Shown here: one piece after another, positions 8,837 through 16,511 of the stretch
How positions within the stretch are numbered: the stretch's first letter is position 1
Layout: each line of letters starts with the position of its first letter
Assembly (NCBI GenBank): GCA_947085765.1
Contig: CAMTXZ010000031.1
Location: 1-64,000, forward strand
Source of the DNA: JAKFXL01 sp947085765
GTDB taxonomy: Bacteria; Pseudomonadota; Gammaproteobacteria; Tenderiales; Tenderiaceae
Length of the DNA: 64,000 bases
Direction: 5' to 3'
Made by a program: the position numbers and the translations under genes
Notes under the pieces: generated by a model
The model's input: the letters and a program-made list of their open reading frames with translations, nothing else
The model's database searches: none
Told to the model about the DNA's origin: nothing

Positions 8837-10156
8837 ATGAATAGCATCCAGTCGGCCGCCTTATGGGTTGGCGTTTATCTGCTGCTGGTGCTGGCGCCAC
8901 TGCTGATCCTGATACTCGGCGAAGTGCCGCCCGGTTCCGGCTTCTGGTGGGATCTCTCCATGGCGCTGGGATTCGCCGGCATGGCCATGTTGGGGGTCCA
9001 GTTTTTTCTCACCGCCCGCTTCCGCCGCGCCAGCGCCCCCTTTGGCATCGACATCATCTACTACATTCACCGCTACCTGGCGCTCATGGCCGTCGCCTTC
9101 ATTTTTCTGCACCTGCTCATTATTCGCATCGACAACGTGGAGGCCCTCGGAGTACTCAACCCCTTGCAGGCCCCTTGGTACATGAGCGCTGGCCGCTTAT
9201 CCCTGCTGCTGTTTGCACTGCTCATCATCACCTCACTGTGGCGCAAGCCGCTGCACATCCACTACGACCAGTGGCGCATGTTGCATATCGGACTGGCGGT
9301 GAGCGCCTTCCTGCTGGCGCTGGCACACATCGAGGGGGTGGGCTACTACATTGATGCGCCTGCCAAACGCTGGCTCTGGAGTGGTTACACACTGTTCTGG
9401 CTGCTGTTGATCGGCTATGTGCGGCTGTTCAAACCCTGGCAGATGCACCGCCACCCCTACCGGGTAGCGGAGCTGCGGCAGGAGCACGGTAACAGCTGGA
9501 CCCTGGCCCTGGAGCCGGTTGGCCATGCCGGACTGCGCTTCCAACCCGGCCAGTTTGCCTGGCTGACGTTGCGTGAATCCCCCTGGCACATCAAGGAGCA
9601 CCCCTTCTCCTTCTCTTCCAGCGCCGCCCGCCAGGATCGGGTCGAGTTCACCATCAAGGAGCTGGGTGACTTCACCCGCACCATCAAAGCAACACAGGTC
9701 GGCGAGATCGCCTATCTCGACGGCCCTTACGGAGTCTTCAGCGTCGACCGCCACCCGAACGCCCCGGGTTTTATCTTTATCGCCGGGGGGGTCGGCGCCG
9801 CACCGGTCATCAGCATGCTGCGCACCCTGGCAGCACGGCATGAACAGCGGCCATTGTGGCTCATCTATGGCAGCAAGCAGTGGCAAGAGGTGATTTTCCG
9901 GGAGGAGCTGGAGACACTCAAACAGCAGCTGGATCTACGCCTGACACACGTGCTGACCGAGCCGCCGCCGGACTGGCAGGGTGAGTCTGGCCACATCACG
10001 CCGGAGCTGTTGCAAAAAATCCTCCCCGCCGATGCCCGGCAATATGAATATTTTCTCTGCGGCCCTAAGCCCATGAGTGATGCAGTGCAGCAGGGGCTGC
10101 ACACCCTGCGGGTGCCGCTGGGACAGATTCACCTCGAACTCTTCGACATGGTATAG
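8837..10156 (+). CDS. Ferric-reductase-like flavocytochrome b (FRD transmembrane plus FAD/NAD domains)
   Basis: 439 aa. Six hydrophobic helices in the first ~200 residues carry paired histidines (YYIHRYL, FLHLLI, MLHIGLA, LAHIEG), the expected ligands for two b haems. The soluble half is an FNR module: HPFSFSS binds FAD, GGVGAAP and YFLCGPKPM bind NAD(P)H. The family moves electrons from NAD(P)H through FAD across the membrane to an outside acceptor. I use the ATG at 8837, preceded by AAGGACC; an ATG at 8819 has no ribosome site. A cytochrome c gene follows after 8 bases, an obvious candidate acceptor or donor. Confidence 0.9.
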   Translation: MNSIQSAALWVGVYLLLVLAPLLILILGEVPPGSGFWWDLSMALGFAGMAMLGVQFFLTARFRRASAPFGIDIIYYIHRYLALMAVAFIFLHLLIIRIDNVEALGVLNPLQAPWYMSAGRLSLLLFALLIITSLWRKPLHIHYDQWRMLHIGLAVSAFLLALAHIEGVGYYIDAPAKRWLWSGYTLFWLLLIGYVRLFKPWQMHRHPYRVAELRQEHGNSWTLALEPVGHAGLRFQPGQFAWLTLRESPWHIKEHPFSFSSSAARQDRVEFTIKELGDFTRTIKATQVGEIAYLDGPYGVFSVDRHPNAPGFIFIAGGVGAAPVISMLRTLAARHEQRPLWLIYGSKQWQEVIFREELETLKQQLDLRLTHVLTEPPPDWQGESGHITPELLQKILPADARQYEYFLCGPKPMSDAVQQGLHTLRVPLGQIHLELFDMV

Positions 10157-10164
10157 GAGCCATC

Positions 10165-10593
10165 ATGCGTGAACAGTGGGCAAAACGAATCGCACTTGTG
10201 ACCGGGCTACTGGTGCTGCTGTTGGCCATCACCTTTGCCTACATTCAGAACCCTCCCGCCATCATGGAAAACAGAGCAGCGACGCCACTCCCGGCTGTGC
10301 TGGAAGCCATCCCTTTCGACCCACAACAGATTGACGCCGGACGCCAGATTTACCAGCAGCAGGGGTGCGCGCGCTGCCACGCCATCGCCGGGGCAGGCAA
10401 TCAACGTTACCCGCTGGATGGTGTCGGCGCCAGACGCACTGCCACAGAGCTGCACGACTGGATCATTGGCGCAGAGGCGGTGAAGGGAGCGCTCTCCGCA
10501 AATGTCGCCGAACTGAAACAGGGCTACCGGGGGCTACCCGCGAACGATAGCGACGCCCTCATAATCTTTTTGCAGAGCCTGCCGGAGGACTAA
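10165..10593 (+). CDS. Membrane-anchored mono-haem cytochrome c without a distal Met
   Basis: 142 aa. An uncleaved-looking N-terminal helix (about residues 10-28) anchors a periplasmic domain with one haem site, CARCH at about 68-72, and a C-terminal helix ending in LIIFLQSLPED as in class I cytochromes c. The usual distal methionine is absent: no Met occurs anywhere after CARCH; the equivalent segment reads AELKQGYRGLP. The haem may be five-coordinate or use another ligand such as the His in ELHDW. TAGGAG lies six bases before the ATG. It lies between the flavocytochrome gene and mrpF, with one base separating it from mrpF. Confidence 0.88.
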   Translation: MREQWAKRIALVTGLLVLLLAITFAYIQNPPAIMENRAATPLPAVLEAIPFDPQQIDAGRQIYQQQGCARCHAIAGAGNQRYPLDGVGARRTATELHDWIIGAEAVKGALSANVAELKQGYRGLPANDSDALIIFLQSLPED

Positions 10594-10594
10594 A

Positions 10595-10879
10595 TTGCAG
10601 ACCCTTTACCTCACACTAGCGCTGTTTCTGCTGCTCAACCTCGGCGCTGGCATGTGGCGTGTGCTGCGCGGCCCGAGCGCTGCCGACCGCATGCTTGCCG
10701 CCCAGCTGTTTGGCACCACGGCGGTAGCCATGCTCCTGCTACTGGCCCAAGCCAGCGGCAACGCCGCCCTGCGCGATGTAGCGCTGCTGTTTGCGCTGCT
10801 GGCGGCGGTGACGGCGGTGGCGTTTGTGCGGCGCGCCTGGCCTGAAACGGAACAGGTGACAGACGATGACCCCAACTGA
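10595..10879 (+). CDS. mrpF: Mrp-type antiporter subunit F
   Basis: 94 aa, three hydrophobic helices. The GPSAADRMLAAQLFGTTAVA segment is the MnhF/MrpF signature (G-P-x-x-x-D-R). The start is TTG at 10595, four bases after a strong GGAGGA that lies inside the end of the cytochrome gene, so expression is coupled to the cytochrome. MrpF is a small inner-membrane subunit of the Mrp complex. It overlaps mrpG by 14 bases. Confidence 0.93.
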   Translation: MQTLYLTLALFLLLNLGAGMWRVLRGPSAADRMLAAQLFGTTAVAMLLLLAQASGNAALRDVALLFALLAAVTAVAFVRRAWPETEQVTDDDPN

Positions 10880-11165
10880 TTATCTCGCTGCCACCCTGCT
10901 GGTCGCCGGTGCCCTCTTTTTTCTCGCCGGTACGGTTGGGCTACTGCGTTTCCCCGATGTCTATACCCGCCTGCACGCCCTGACCAAGGCCGACAACGTC
11001 GGCCTGGGGCTGATGGTGACGGGGCTGGCGTTGCAGGCGGAGTCGTGGGCCGTGGTGGGCAAACTGCTGCTGATCTGGTGGCTGGTGCTGCTGGCCGGGG
11101 CCAGCGTCTCCTACCTGATCGCCAGCGGCGCGTTGCGGCGGGGGATTCGCCCGTGGCGACGCTGA
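10866..11165 (+). CDS. mrpG: Mrp-type antiporter subunit G
   Basis: 99 aa with three membrane helices. GLLRFPDVYTRLHALTKADN is the unmistakable MnhG/MrpG motif. The start ATG lies inside mrpF and the stop lies inside the following mbhD/mrpB fusion gene, an arrangement that implies translational coupling and fixed subunit ratios. Role: small membrane subunit of the Mrp cation/proton antiporter. Confidence 0.94.
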   Translation: MTPTDYLAATLLVAGALFFLAGTVGLLRFPDVYTRLHALTKADNVGLGLMVTGLALQAESWAVVGKLLLIWWLVLLAGASVSYLIASGALRRGIRPWRR

Positions 11166-12115
11166 CGCTGTTGCAATCGGCCTTCGACATCCTGCTGGGA
11201 GCGGCGCTGTTGTGGCTGGCGTGGCGGGCGCTGAACTGCCCCGACCTGTTCAAGGCGATTGTACTGTTTGTCGCCTTTGGCCTGCTGATGGCGCTGGCCT
11301 GGGTGCGGCTGGAGGCGCCGGATGTAGCGCTGGCCGAAGCGGCAATTGGCGCCGGACTGACCGGCGCGCTGTTGATGGCGGCGCTGGCGCGGCTGCGCGC
11401 CATGACGCCGGATGAAGAGGACAGTGCGAAACGCCTGCCGCTGCGCTGGCTGCCACTGGCTGCACTGCTGCTGGTAGCCACCGGACTCAGCTACGTGGTG
11501 TTAACACTCCCCCCGGAGGCTGCGGGGCTAGGGGCAGAGGTCGCCACCCATCTCAATAGCTCCGGGGTAGACAATCCGGTGACGGCCGTGCTGCTCAATT
11601 TCCGTGGTTACGACACCCTGCTGGAGATGGTGGTGCTGCTGCTGGCGCTGCTGGGGGTCTGGTCGCTGGGCGGCCCGCCGCTGCGGCGCAAGGCTGCACC
11701 CGGCCCGGTGCTCGACACCCTGGCGCGGCTACTGGCGCCGCTGTTGATCCTGGTAGCTGCCTACCTGCTCTGGGTCGGCGGCCACGCCCCCGGCGGCGCC
11801 TTTCAGGCCGGTTCAGTGCTGGCGGCGGCCGCGGTGCTGCTGCTGTTGGCGGGCTGGCGTCTGCCTGTGGCGTTAACGGCACTGCCGCTGCGGCTGACGC
11901 TGGTGGCGGGGCCGGGCATATTTGTGGCGCTGGCCGTGGGCACCCTGCTGCTGGAGGGACAGCTGCTGCAATATCCTCCGGCACAGGCCGGAGTACTGAT
12001 CCTGCTGCTTGAAGCGGTGGCGACACTCTCCATCGGCGTAACACTGGCCGCCCTGTTTCTGGGGGGCCACCCCCAGAATGATAATAATGATCAAAACAAT
12101 AAGGAGCAGCGATGA
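11153..12115 (+). CDS. Fused MbhD (DUF4040) and MrpB antiporter subunit
   Basis: 320 aa from GTG 11153, which sits about 10 bases after a GGGGG run and overlaps mrpG; a longer frame upstream is a shadow of mrpG. Residues ~1-80 carry LEAPDVALAEAAIGAGLTGA, the MbhD/DUF4040 domain that in classical systems forms the C-terminal part of MrpA. After a linker the rest is MrpB-like: VLLNFRGYDTLLEMVVLL, then GGHAPGGAFQAGSVLAAA. So a piece of MrpA is fused to MrpB here, matching the 'split MrpA' layouts related to membrane-bound hydrogenases. Confidence 0.88.
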   Translation: MATLTLLQSAFDILLGAALLWLAWRALNCPDLFKAIVLFVAFGLLMALAWVRLEAPDVALAEAAIGAGLTGALLMAALARLRAMTPDEEDSAKRLPLRWLPLAALLLVATGLSYVVLTLPPEAAGLGAEVATHLNSSGVDNPVTAVLLNFRGYDTLLEMVVLLLALLGVWSLGGPPLRRKAAPGPVLDTLARLLAPLLILVAAYLLWVGGHAPGGAFQAGSVLAAAAVLLLLAGWRLPVALTALPLRLTLVAGPGIFVALAVGTLLLEGQLLQYPPAQAGVLILLLEAVATLSIGVTLAALFLGGHPQNDNNDQNNKEQR

Positions 12116-12420
12116 ACACCGCCGTCCCTTACGCCTTGGTAGGAGTGGGGCTGTTCGCCCTTGGGTTCTACGCCCTGATCGTTCACGCCCACCTGCTGCG
12201 CAAGATCCTGGCGCTCAATGTGATGGGCAGCGGGGTCTTCCTGCTGCTGGTGGCGCTGGCCAGACGCAGCGGCGTGGCGTTGCCGGACGTGGTGCCTCAG
12301 GCCATGGTCATCACCGGCATCGTGGTGGCCATCTCGGCCACGGCACTGGCGCTCACCCTGATGTTGCGGCTGGCGGCGGCCAGCGGCCGCGCCGAACTCC
12401 CCGACGGACGCGAGGATTAA
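12112..12420 (+). CDS. mrpC: Mrp-type antiporter subunit C (NuoK-like)
   Basis: 102 aa, three helices. The family is homologous to complex I NuoK; LNVMGSGVFLLLVAL and the following DVVPQAMVITGIVVAISATAL match MnhC/MrpC. AAGGAG lies five bases before the ATG, and the ATG overlaps the preceding stop. It supplies part of the lateral ion path between the proton-channel subunits. Confidence 0.94.
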   Translation: MNTAVPYALVGVGLFALGFYALIVHAHLLRKILALNVMGSGVFLLLVALARRSGVALPDVVPQAMVITGIVVAISATALALTLMLRLAAASGRAELPDGRED

Positions 12421-12427
12421 CACCACG

Positions 12428-13894
12428 ATGGCCGCGCCGTTTATCGACCTGCCCTGGGGGATCATCCTGATCCTGCTGCCGCTGGCCGCCGCCATGGCCG
12501 CCTTCCTCTGGCCGTCAATGGCAAAGGCAGTGGGGCTGGTGACGGCCGTTGCCGTCGTTGTGGCGGTGGTTGGGCTGGGCTGGCAGCTACTCGATCATGG
12601 TCTCTATCGCCACGCCATCGGCGGCTGGGGGGCGCCGCTGGGCATCGAACTCTATGCCGACGGCCTGAGCCTGCTGATGCTAATGGCCACAGCGCTGGTC
12701 GGGTTTGCGGTCAGCCTCTATGCAGCGGCCTATTTCAAAGCTGAGGATGCGGCCCGCTTCTGGCCGCTGTGGCTGGTGCTGCTGGGGGCACTCAACGCCC
12801 TGTTTCTGGCGGCGGACATCTTCAATCTCTATGTAACCCTGGAGCTGGTGGGGTTGGCGGCCGTGGCACTGGCGGCGTTGACCGGCAGCGCGACGGCGCT
12901 GGGCGCGGCCATGCGTTATCTGCTGGCCAATCTGCTCGCCTCGCTCGCCTACCTGCTGGGGGTGGCGCTGCTCTACCACGGCTTTGGCAGTGTGGATATC
13001 GCGATACTTGCCACACGGATAGCACCTGCGCCAGTGGCGTTTGCAGCACTGGGGCTGATAACTACCGCCCTGCTGCTCAAGACGGCGCTCTTCCCACTCC
13101 ATTTCTGGTTGCCACCCGCCCATGCCAGCGCCCCGGCGCCGGTGAGTGCCCTACTGTCGGCGCTGGTGGTGAAGGCCTCCTTTTATATCCTGCTGCGGCT
13201 CTGGCTGGAACTCTTCGCCCCGCTTGGCGCGGGCGCGGGAATCGACGCCCTGCTTGGTCTGCTCGGCGCAGCGGCGGTGTTGTGGGGCTCCGTGCAGGCG
13301 TTGCGCCAGAGCCGCCTAAAATTACTGGTGGCCTACTCCACCGTCGCCCAGATCGGCTATCTGTTCCTCGCCTTTCCGCTGGCCCTCGCCAGCAGCGTCG
13401 CGGTCTGGAGCGCGGTCGCCTACCTCGCCCTAGCCCACGCCCTGGCCAAGGCGGCGATGTTCCTGGCGGCCGGCAATCTGCTGCGTTTTGGCGGCCATGA
13501 CCGCATCGCCGATCTCGACCGGGCGGTGCAGCGTCTGCCACTCACCACCGCCGCCTTTGCGCTGGCCGGGGTGAGCATCATGGGGCTGCCGCCGAGCGGC
13601 GGTTTTGTCGGTAAGTGGCTGCTGCTGGAGGCCGCCCTGACCCAGGGGCGCTGGGGGCTGGCGCTGGTGATGATACTCGGCGGCCTGCTGGCGGCGGCTT
13701 ATGTCTTCAAGGTGCTGGGTTACGCCTTCACCCCGGCGGCCGTCGCACACAAATCAACAGCCGTGCCCGCCAGTATGGAGTGGGCGGCGCTACTGCTGGC
13801 GCTGGCGGCCATCCTGCTCGGTTTCATGGCGCCGCTGCTGCTGCCGCTGCTGGGCATCGGTGAGCCGTTTGGCGCCAACGGGGCCGGGCCATGA
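12428..13894 (+). CDS. mrpD: Mrp-type antiporter subunit D (NuoN/M-like proton channel)
   Basis: 488 aa, about 14 helices. It has the key channel features: a membrane Glu in VTLELVGLAA (TM5) and a Lys in LLKTALFPLHFWLPPAHA (TM7) followed by SAPAPVSALLSALVVKASF. LAHALAKAAMFLAAGNLL corresponds to TM12. This is the first of three proton-pumping-type subunits encoded in succession; its stop overlaps the next start. Assignment as D rather than A rests on length (A is about 800 aa with an extra C-terminal domain). Confidence 0.92.
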   Translation: MAAPFIDLPWGIILILLPLAAAMAAFLWPSMAKAVGLVTAVAVVVAVVGLGWQLLDHGLYRHAIGGWGAPLGIELYADGLSLLMLMATALVGFAVSLYAAAYFKAEDAARFWPLWLVLLGALNALFLAADIFNLYVTLELVGLAAVALAALTGSATALGAAMRYLLANLLASLAYLLGVALLYHGFGSVDIAILATRIAPAPVAFAALGLITTALLLKTALFPLHFWLPPAHASAPAPVSALLSALVVKASFYILLRLWLELFAPLGAGAGIDALLGLLGAAAVLWGSVQALRQSRLKLLVAYSTVAQIGYLFLAFPLALASSVAVWSAVAYLALAHALAKAAMFLAAGNLLRFGGHDRIADLDRAVQRLPLTTAAFALAGVSIMGLPPSGGFVGKWLLLEAALTQGRWGLALVMILGGLLAAAYVFKVLGYAFTPAAVAHKSTAVPASMEWAALLLALAAILLGFMAPLLLPLLGIGEPFGANGAGP

Positions 13895-15390
13895 ACTGGG
13901 ATGGCTGGATTCCGCCGCTGCTACTGGCAAGCTCGCTGCTGCCCGGCCTGATCATATTCACCCTGGCCGAAGAGCAGGTACGCCTGCGCACGCTGCTCAA
14001 CCTGGGCGGGGCCTTGGTCAAACTGGCGCTGGTCGGCTGGATGTTGTGGGGCGTCTACCACGGTCACCACTATGAGATGCGGCTGGCGCTGCTGCCGAAC
14101 CTGGAGCTGGTGCTGCGGGCCGATCCGCTGGCGCTGCTGTTTATCACGCTCTCTGCGGTGCTCTGGCTGGTGACGACGGTTTATGCCATCGGCTACCTCG
14201 AGGGGTCGCCCCACCGCAGCCGCTTTTTTGGTTTTTTCAGCCTCTGCGTCACCGCCACTGTCGGCGTGGCCCTGGCGGGCAACCTGATCACCTTCCTGAT
14301 CTTTTATGAGTTGCTGACCCTGGCCACCTATCCGCTAATCGTGCATCGCGGCACCGAGGCAGCCCGCCGCGCCGGGCAGAGTTATCTCGCCTATACCCTC
14401 GGTGGCGGCGCGCTGCTGTTGCTGGGCACGGTGTGGCTCTACACCTTGACCGGCACACTGGAGTTCACGCCGCAGGGAATTCTCGACAATCTCGGCGCCG
14501 AGCACCACCCGACCCTGATCATGATATTCATCCTGCTGATCGCCGGGCTGGGGGTAAAGGCGGCGCTGGTGCCACTGCACGGCTGGCTGCCGCAGGCGAT
14601 GGTCGCCCCGGCGCCGGTCAGCGCCCTGCTGCATGCGGTGGCGGTGGTCAAGGCGGGCGCGTTTGGCATCATGCGGGTAGTCTACGACATCTTTGGTATC
14701 GAGTTTGCCGCCGGACTGGGGGTGCTCAGACCGTTGGCATGGCTGGCGGCGGTGACAGTTTTCTACGGCTCGCTGCGCGCCCTGTTTCAAGATGACCTCA
14801 AGCGTCGGCTGGCCTTCTCCACCATCAGTCAGGTCGCCTACATCATCCTCGGTGTTGCCATCGTCGGGCCGCTTGCCACCATCGGCGGCCTGGTCCATCT
14901 GGTACATCAGGGGCTGATGAAGATCACCCTCTTTTTCTGCGCCGGCAATCTGGCCGAGACCCTCGGCATCCACAAGGTCAGCGAGATGGATGGTGTCGGT
15001 CGGCGCATGCCCTGGACCATGGCCGCCTTCACCGTCGGCGTCTTTGGCATGATTGGCGCGCCGCCCGTCGCCGGTTTCATCAGCAAGTGGTATTTGGGGC
15101 TGGGGGCGCTGGAGGCAGACCAGGGCTGGGTGCTCGTGGTGCTGGCGGGCAGCAGCCTGCTCAACGCCGCCTATTTCCTGCCGATCCTGCATCGCGCCTG
15201 GTTCCGCCAACCGCCGGAGAGCTGGCCGAAGGAGCGCAGTTTTGGCCGCCAGGAGACCGCCTGGATGCTGCTGTTGCCACCGCTGCTGACCGCCGCCATG
15301 GCGCTGGCTGTCGGACTGCTGGCGACACTGCCCTTCAGCCCGCTGGAGTGGGCGCGGCTGGTGGCGCAACGAGAGTTCAGCCAACCATGA
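13891..15390 (+). CDS. Second MrpD/NuoM-like proton-conducting subunit
   Basis: 499 aa, about 14 helices. Conserved channel residues are present: Glu in FYELLTLATYPLIVH, Lys in GVKAALVPLHGWLPQAM, and APAPVSALLHAVAVVKAGAF. HQGLMKITLFFCAGNLAE marks TM12. The sequence resembles NuoM/MrpD more than the long MrpA, and no C-terminal MbhD/MbhE extension is attached (MbhD is on the mrpB gene instead). Overlaps the preceding and following genes by four bases each, so all three large subunits are translationally chained. Confidence 0.9.
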   Translation: MNWDGWIPPLLLASSLLPGLIIFTLAEEQVRLRTLLNLGGALVKLALVGWMLWGVYHGHHYEMRLALLPNLELVLRADPLALLFITLSAVLWLVTTVYAIGYLEGSPHRSRFFGFFSLCVTATVGVALAGNLITFLIFYELLTLATYPLIVHRGTEAARRAGQSYLAYTLGGGALLLLGTVWLYTLTGTLEFTPQGILDNLGAEHHPTLIMIFILLIAGLGVKAALVPLHGWLPQAMVAPAPVSALLHAVAVVKAGAFGIMRVVYDIFGIEFAAGLGVLRPLAWLAAVTVFYGSLRALFQDDLKRRLAFSTISQVAYIILGVAIVGPLATIGGLVHLVHQGLMKITLFFCAGNLAETLGIHKVSEMDGVGRRMPWTMAAFTVGVFGMIGAPPVAGFISKWYLGLGALEADQGWVLVVLAGSSLLNAAYFLPILHRAWFRQPPESWPKERSFGRQETAWMLLLPPLLTAAMALAVGLLATLPFSPLEWARLVAQREFSQP

Positions 15391-16418
15391 ACACAACACT
15401 CCAGACCCTGGCGCTGTGGCTGACCGTCGTCTGGCCGCTGCTGCTGGCCATCCCGACGCTGCACTCGCGCCTGCCCTGGCCCCGCCATCTCGCCCTCGCA
15501 CCGGCGCTGTTGCTGTTGTTGCTGCCCGGCGACGCCACCCTGGCGCTGCCCTGGCTGCTATTGGGTAGCGGGTTTGCCATTGACGGAGAGATTCGCTGGC
15601 TACTGGCGATGGCGGTCGCACTCTGGCTCATGGCCGCAACGCTGACAAAACCGTCGGCCCGCGGCACCACCCTCTTTATGCTGACCCTGGCGGGCAACCT
15701 GGGGGCCATTCTGGCCACCACCCTGACCGGCTTTTTCAGCTTTACCACACTCATGGGCTACGGTTTTTACGGGCTACTGATCCAGGGCGGCAATGCGGCG
15801 TCACGGCGTGTCGGACACCGCTATCTCCTGATCCTGATCGTCGCCGATCTGCTGCTCTTCGAAGCCCTGCTGCTGGCCGCCGCAACCAGCGGAGATCTGC
15901 GTTATGAGACGGTGCGCCAGACGATGGCCGAGGGGCCGTTTGCACAGCTCTATCTCTGGATGGCACTCGCCGGATTTTTGCTCAAGATCGGCCTCTGGCC
16001 CGCCCACCGCTGGCTGTTGGCAGCATTCCGGTCGACGCCCACCGCAACGGCGCTGCTGCTGGGTGGTGTTCCGGTTGCCATGGGGCTGCTGGGGGCGGTG
16101 CGCTGGCTGCCATTGGGTGAACATGCGCTTTACCTGCCGGGCATAGCGCTACTGACGCTGGGCGGGGCGATACTCGGCGTTGCCCTCCAGCGGCGCCAGG
16201 AATCAGTTCCACCTCCCGCCGCTGTCTGGCGGCGTCTGGAGCTGTTGCGGCAGTGGGCGGAAAACCGGGGCCAGACGGGTTTGTCGTGGCTGGCTGCGCT
16301 CAAACAATATAAACCACCCTTGCCGTGGCCAAAACTGCCAGGGTTTGTGGCCGGGTGGGGCATCAACATTACCCTGTTTGTGCTGCTGGGATTGGCGCTG
16401 GCCTGGCTGGCTGGCTGA
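15387..16418 (+). CDS. Short, divergent NuoL/M-like subunit
   Basis: 343 aa from the ATG at 15387, which overlaps the previous stop; a frame extending further upstream is a shadow. Highly hydrophobic (about 10 helices). LLKIGLWPAHRWLLAAFRSTP aligns with the TM7 Lys region of proton-channel subunits, but the usual GPTPVSAL-like segment is degraded to STPTATALL and the protein is about 150 residues shorter than its neighbours. It probably takes the place of the N-terminal MrpA channel in this complex, or is an accessory membrane subunit. Last gene of the ion-transport unit. Confidence 0.8.
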   Translation: MNTTLQTLALWLTVVWPLLLAIPTLHSRLPWPRHLALAPALLLLLLPGDATLALPWLLLGSGFAIDGEIRWLLAMAVALWLMAATLTKPSARGTTLFMLTLAGNLGAILATTLTGFFSFTTLMGYGFYGLLIQGGNAASRRVGHRYLLILIVADLLLFEALLLAAATSGDLRYETVRQTMAEGPFAQLYLWMALAGFLLKIGLWPAHRWLLAAFRSTPTATALLLGGVPVAMGLLGAVRWLPLGEHALYLPGIALLTLGGAILGVALQRRQESVPPPAAVWRRLELLRQWAENRGQTGLSWLAALKQYKPPLPWPKLPGFVAGWGINITLFVLLGLALAWLAG

Positions 16419-16511
16419 CGTGTGGAATTTTTGTAAATTACGGTTTTGTTGCCCAATAGGGTAAAATCACCCCATTCCCGCATTAAAAAACCAACCAAAA
16501 GAGGTGTTTAA

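Noticed and set aside
14335..15621. 428-codon ORF antisense to the Mrp channel genes
   Set aside because: Composition is Arg/Gln/His-rich, soluble-looking, and it lies wholly opposite well-supported membrane proteins.
13891..16418. DabA/DabB-type inorganic-carbon transporter
   Set aside because: NuoL/M-like genes prompted the idea, but no DUF2309 (DabA) gene is present and mrpB, C, E, F and G are.
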